Assembly: GCA_964475415.1 (NCBI GenBank)
Contig: CAYYWZ010000044.1
Location: 1-35,027, forward strand
From: CALCMJ01 sp964475415
Lineage (GTDB): Bacteria > Bacteroidota > Bacteroidia > Chitinophagales > Saprospiraceae
Length of the DNA: 35,027 nt
Direction of reading: 5' to 3'
The notes beneath the pieces are model-generated. The model was not told the DNA's origin and searched no databases. It worked only from the letters and a program-made list of their open reading frames with translations. The first letter of the stretch is position 1, and the number at the start of each line of letters is the position of its first letter. Below are positions 31,578 to 35,027 of this stretch, one piece after another. A program made the translations under genes and the position numbers.

Positions 31578-34500
31578 ATGAAAAATCGTATATATATAAT
31601 TTTTGTTGGGTTAGTTCTTATATTCGCTAGTGTAAGCCTAGAGGCATCGCACGTAGTAGGTGGACAGATAACCTATAAGTGTCTAGGAAATGATCGATAC
31701 GAAGTGACACTAGAATTTAGAAGAGATTGTTTTCTAGGAGATCCGCTAGCGCAGTTTGACGATCCTGTACATTTAGGGATTTTTGATTCAGAGGGTAATA
31801 TGGTATTCTCAGTAGGTAATGCTGGAGAGTTGATAATTGATTTCAGCGATGATGATACCCTTAATGAGATTCTAACAAGTGAGTGTCGGGTACTCGGAGA
31901 TGATGTCTGTGTTCAGACTACAACTTATCAGAAGGAAATTACACTGCCTTTTAGAGAGGGAGGTTACACGATCGCATACCAGCGTTGTTGTAGAAATGCT
32001 TCGCTGAATAATATTGTGGATCCATCCCAAAATGGAGCTACTTATTTTGCCGTAATTTCTGAAAAATCTCTGCTAGAGTGTAATTCGAGTCCTAGATTTA
32101 ACCAATGGCCCAATGTCTATATTTGTGCCAATGAGGAATTGGTTTTTGATCATTCGGCGACGGATGTTGATGGTGATGAACTGAGGTATAGATTGTGTAC
32201 ACCATTTTCTGGAGGATCTCCTGATGATGCACAACCTCTTCCTGCTGCAGGCCCTCCTTATAATAACATAGATTGGGCGCCAGGTTTTGATCTAAGTAAT
32301 CTGATGGGAGGTACACCTTTAGAGATTGATTCTATAACTGGAGAGCTAACAGCGATTCCTGGTTTTACAGGACAATACGTTATAGGTGTATGTGTAGAAG
32401 AATATAGAGATGGTGTATTGCTTACGCAGACCATCAGAGATTTTCAATACAATGTAAGAATATGTGAGAGAGATCCTATAGCAGAGTTCGAAGTATCTAC
32501 AGAAATGAATTGTGAGGGATTAGATATAGCATTTACAAACAACTCTACCCAAAACGTAATCTATGAGTGGTTCTTTGACCAGAATGATCCTACAGCTATT
32601 TCTACAGATTATAATACTAGTTATACTTATCCAGAGGCAGGATTGTATGATGTAAAACTTATAGTCTATAATGGTGACTGTGTAGATAGTACTATGGTGA
32701 CAGTAGGTGTAGCAGAAGAAGGTGATCCTAATGTATCTTTTGAAGTGGAGTATGAAGCTTGTGCGGACAATTTGGTTATAAATATTAATGACCTTACAAT
32801 GACGAACCAAGAGTTAACGGTGCAGGAATGGACATTCTCATTAGGTGCAAATAGTTTTACTCTAGACGGTCCTCAGGATATGGTAGAGTTAGACGCGCCC
32901 GGTACTTATGAAATCTCCTACTTTGTAGAAACAGTAAGTGGTTGTACGGGCACCTTTGCCCAGAGTTTTAATTTTGAATTAGAGCAAGAGATAGAATTGC
33001 AACTGGCTGCGGAAGGGAATTTCTGTGAAGATCAGTTTAGCCTGAATATAGATGCAGAAGGAGAATATGCCTGGTATGCTGATGAAGAGTTGCAAGAGTT
33101 ATTATCTACGGACAATCCGGTTAGTTTTAATTCAGTAGATTTTATGGCCTCAGATAGCGTGTATGTTGTTCAGATGAACACAGCATGTGATAACTTTACG
33201 GTTGTACCTTTGTCTATAGTCAATAGTACTTCTTTGTTTAATCTACCTCCAGCTATGGATGTATGTTCAGACGCGGAAGTAGAACTTAATCCCGATGGAA
33301 ATCCAGATTTTACATATAGCTGGAGTTCTATGCCAGCTGGTATAGTAGAAGATCCTACAGAAGCTAATCCTATCGTGAATCTTACTGATGAGGCAGAATT
33401 CTATGTAGAGGTAGTTGTAAATTCTTCTTGTATCTTATTTGACACAATTCTAATTACCCCTTTCGCCGTAAGTGTGGATATTCAGACACCTAGTGATAGC
33501 TTATTCTATTGTGATTCTACAAACTTTAATCTTACAGCTACATTGGAAATGGGTAACAGTATCGTATGGATAGACGGAAATGGAGATACGCTCGGAACTG
33601 AAGCTATCTTAAATTATACACCGGGAGACAGTACAGTAATAACGGCGATATCGGAAAATGCAATTGGATGTACAGAGATGGATCAGATCTTTGTAGGGTC
33701 TGGAATTGTAGAACTAGAACATGAGCGAGATACTGTTTTCTTTTGTGACGGTTTTGACTTAGACCTCATGGTAGAGGCGGATAATTTCTCTAGTATTATA
33801 TGGACAGATGAAGAGGGGAATACGCTAGGAATGGGAGAGAATATTATGATATCACCTACGGATACTTCATTAGTTACGGTAACAGCTACAAATGATTTGG
33901 GCTGTTCTCAGACAGATGAATTTTTGCTTGTACCAGATATTATTATTTTATCATTTGTTATAGATAGTTTATTCTATTGTGAGGGTGATAATATTACTTT
34001 GATGACGGAGGCAGAAACTCCGGTAGGGGAGTTTAGCTGGATAAGTGGTACAGGTGAACTTATAGGCACAGGTAACCCAGTAGCTTATACGCCTTCCGGT
34101 GCAGAAGATATATTTGTAATTGGTGCCACACCTAATGGTTGTGAAGCTGCCGATAAGATAAGTATAAGACCTTACGAGTATGATGCAGAAATAAAGGGAG
34201 ATAACATATTGTGTCTAGAGGAAGTAAATACACTGACTATAGAAAATAATACGCACGATCAGGACTTCACTTATGAATGGGAGCCAGAAGAAGTGATACA
34301 GCAAAATAATGGTAATTCTATAGATATACTGCTAACAGAGGATACAGAGTTTACGGTAACGTCTACTAACCAAGATGGATGTGTTTTTCAGACGTCTTAT
34401 ACCGTAATGCTAAATGAGTTTTCTGGACTAGATATAGATGCAACAGCAGAATCTAACAGTATATTGTTGACGGAAAGTACACAGTTGTCTGTAGATGAAA

Positions 34501-34952
34501 TAGAAGGAGCCGAGTACATATGGGACCCAGCAGAATCACTAGATGATCCTACTGTTTCTGATCCTGTAGCTAGCCCGACAGATGAATTAGTTACCTACAC
34601 TGTGACAGTAATAGATGAAAACGGTTGTGTTGCCATGGATACTGTTTCCATATCTGTTGTTCAACCATTATGTGATGAAACAGATGTTTTTGTTCCTAAC
34701 TTATTTACACCTAATGATGATGATTTCAATGATGTTTTTAGAGTTGAAGGTAACTTTATAGATGAGTTAAGGATGATTATTTATAACAGATGGGGCGAGC
34801 AAGTTTTCGAATCTGATAGTCAAGATAATGCTTGGGATGGAACGTTTAAAGGAACAGAACTTGAGGCTGATGTTTATGGTTATCATCTTACAGTAAGATG
34901 TATAAATGGACAAACACTTGTTAAGCAAGGCAACGTTACCCTTATGAAATAA
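31578..34952 (+). CDS. Large surface adhesin with PKD/Ig-like repeats and T9SS type B (gliding-associated) C-terminus
   Basis: A 1124-residue cell-surface protein starting at ATG 31578 (MKNRIYIIFVGLVLIFASV signal); an ATG at 31536 lies within the OmpA gene and is unlikely. The mature N-terminus SHVVGGQITYKCLG and the next 290 residues, rich in Cys and with a cadherin-like HSATDVDGDELRYRL, are a common head of Bacteroidota adhesins. A PKD domain follows at about 300-377 (YEWFFDQ, YPEAGLYDVKLIVYN). From about 640 four Ig-like units repeat with conserved Cys at 645, 723, 801 and 880, and second Cys at 698, 776, 855 and 935, i.e. a period of 78-80 residues. The type B sorting domain (about 1031-1124, FVPNLFTPNDDDFNDVF to GNVTLMK) ends the protein. 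It is the cargo of the upstream PorP/SprF-OmpA pair. A terminator follows. Confidence 0.92.
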   Translation: MKNRIYIIFVGLVLIFASVSLEASHVVGGQITYKCLGNDRYEVTLEFRRDCFLGDPLAQFDDPVHLGIFDSEGNMVFSVGNAGELIIDFSDDDTLNEILTSECRVLGDDVCVQTTTYQKEITLPFREGGYTIAYQRCCRNASLNNIVDPSQNGATYFAVISEKSLLECNSSPRFNQWPNVYICANEELVFDHSATDVDGDELRYRLCTPFSGGSPDDAQPLPAAGPPYNNIDWAPGFDLSNLMGGTPLEIDSITGELTAIPGFTGQYVIGVCVEEYRDGVLLTQTIRDFQYNVRICERDPIAEFEVSTEMNCEGLDIAFTNNSTQNVIYEWFFDQNDPTAISTDYNTSYTYPEAGLYDVKLIVYNGDCVDSTMVTVGVAEEGDPNVSFEVEYEACADNLVININDLTMTNQELTVQEWTFSLGANSFTLDGPQDMVELDAPGTYEISYFVETVSGCTGTFAQSFNFELEQEIELQLAAEGNFCEDQFSLNIDAEGEYAWYADEELQELLSTDNPVSFNSVDFMASDSVYVVQMNTACDNFTVVPLSIVNSTSLFNLPPAMDVCSDAEVELNPDGNPDFTYSWSSMPAGIVEDPTEANPIVNLTDEAEFYVEVVVNSSCILFDTILITPFAVSVDIQTPSDSLFYCDSTNFNLTATLEMGNSIVWIDGNGDTLGTEAILNYTPGDSTVITAISENAIGCTEMDQIFVGSGIVELEHERDTVFFCDGFDLDLMVEADNFSSIIWTDEEGNTLGMGENIMISPTDTSLVTVTATNDLGCSQTDEFLLVPDIIILSFVIDSLFYCEGDNITLMTEAETPVGEFSWISGTGELIGTGNPVAYTPSGAEDIFVIGATPNGCEAADKISIRPYEYDAEIKGDNILCLEEVNTLTIENNTHDQDFTYEWEPEEVIQQNNGNSIDILLTEDTEFTVTSTNQDGCVFQTSYTVMLNEFSGLDIDATAESNSILLTESTQLSVDEIEGAEYIWDPAESLDDPTVSDPVASPTDELVTYTVTVIDENGCVAMDTVSISVVQPLCDETDVFVPNLFTPNDDDFNDVFRVEGNFIDELRMIIYNRWGEQVFESDSQDNAWDGTFKGTELEADVYGYHLTVRCINGQTLVKQGNVTLMK

Positions 34953-34970
34953 GAACAAATATTAAAGATA

Positions 34971-35006
34971 AAAGAAGCCACTTTGCATATTCAAAGTGGC
35001 TTCTTT
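34971..35006 (+). terminator. Strong terminator after the adhesin gene
   Basis: AAAGAAGCCACTTTG (34971-34985) pairs perfectly with CAAAGTGGCTTCTTT (34992-35006): 15 bp, 6-nt loop, T-rich tail. It closes the three-gene surface operon. Confidence 0.95.
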
Positions 35007-35027
35007 ATTTTCTACCCAACCAATTAG

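Overview
The window is chromosomal DNA from a low-GC Bacteroidota bacterium, probably a free-living, Saprospirales- or Flavobacteria-like member. Grounds: type IX secretion (T9SS) cargo of both sorting types, a PorP/SprF protein paired with an OmpA protein, a TonB-dependent receptor with a CarboxypepD_reg-like domain, an S46 peptidase, TAnnTTTG-type -7 promoter boxes, AT-rich leaders without Shine-Dalgarno sequences, and several TTG start codons. I see no phage, IS element, CRISPR array or rRNA. One 100-base run of N (1569-1668) marks a scaffold join.

Layout. (1) 1-1455: a hydrophobic reading frame running off the left edge and rarA, both minus. (2) 1456-2514: mostly non-coding; it holds the gap, an interrupted small exported-protein gene and a strong hairpin just before the next gene. 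(3) 2515-6142, plus: ECF sigma factor, a membrane-anchored protein with an outer-membrane-barrel-like C-terminus, a lipoprotein, then an AlkD-type DNA glycosylase. (4) 6152-13363, all minus: EDG-repeat adhesin-like protein, S46 dipeptidyl-peptidase, sugar-type MFS transporter, dynamin-like GTPase, WbqC-like protein. (5) 13364-14168: 805 bp of very AT-rich non-coding DNA. (6) 14169-17547, plus: secreted metalloprotease with a T9SS type A tail, then a family 2 glycosyltransferase. (7) 17544-20666, minus: an apparent four-gene operon of secreted EEP-fold phosphoesterase, PIF1-like helicase, a 45-residue membrane protein and miaE. (8) 20800-25510, plus: TonB-dependent receptor and DUF5689 lipoprotein, divergent from the phosphoesterase. 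(9) 25588-27872, minus: small HTH-like protein, alanine dehydrogenase, a structured non-coding stretch, tRNA-Leu and tRNA-Gly. (10) 28110-34952, plus: PorP/SprF, OmpA-family protein and an 1124-residue adhesin with a T9SS type B tail.

How parts may work together. The right-hand trio is a surface module: a type B cargo adhesin with the SprF-like outer-membrane partner and an OmpA protein that can tie it to peptidoglycan. The receptor, OB-fold-like lipoprotein and secreted phosphoesterase around 19.6-25.5 kb look like a scavenging system, plausibly for nucleic acids or phosphodiesters (inference). The sigma factor operon looks like an envelope-sensing unit whose middle gene could be the anti-sigma factor.

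The least explained items are the inverted-repeat structure plus terminator upstream of alanine dehydrogenase, the hairpins placed only 11-18 nt before the start codons of the sigma factor and glycosyltransferase genes, and the long AT-rich spacer before the metalloprotease. No single undescribed system stands out with certainty.
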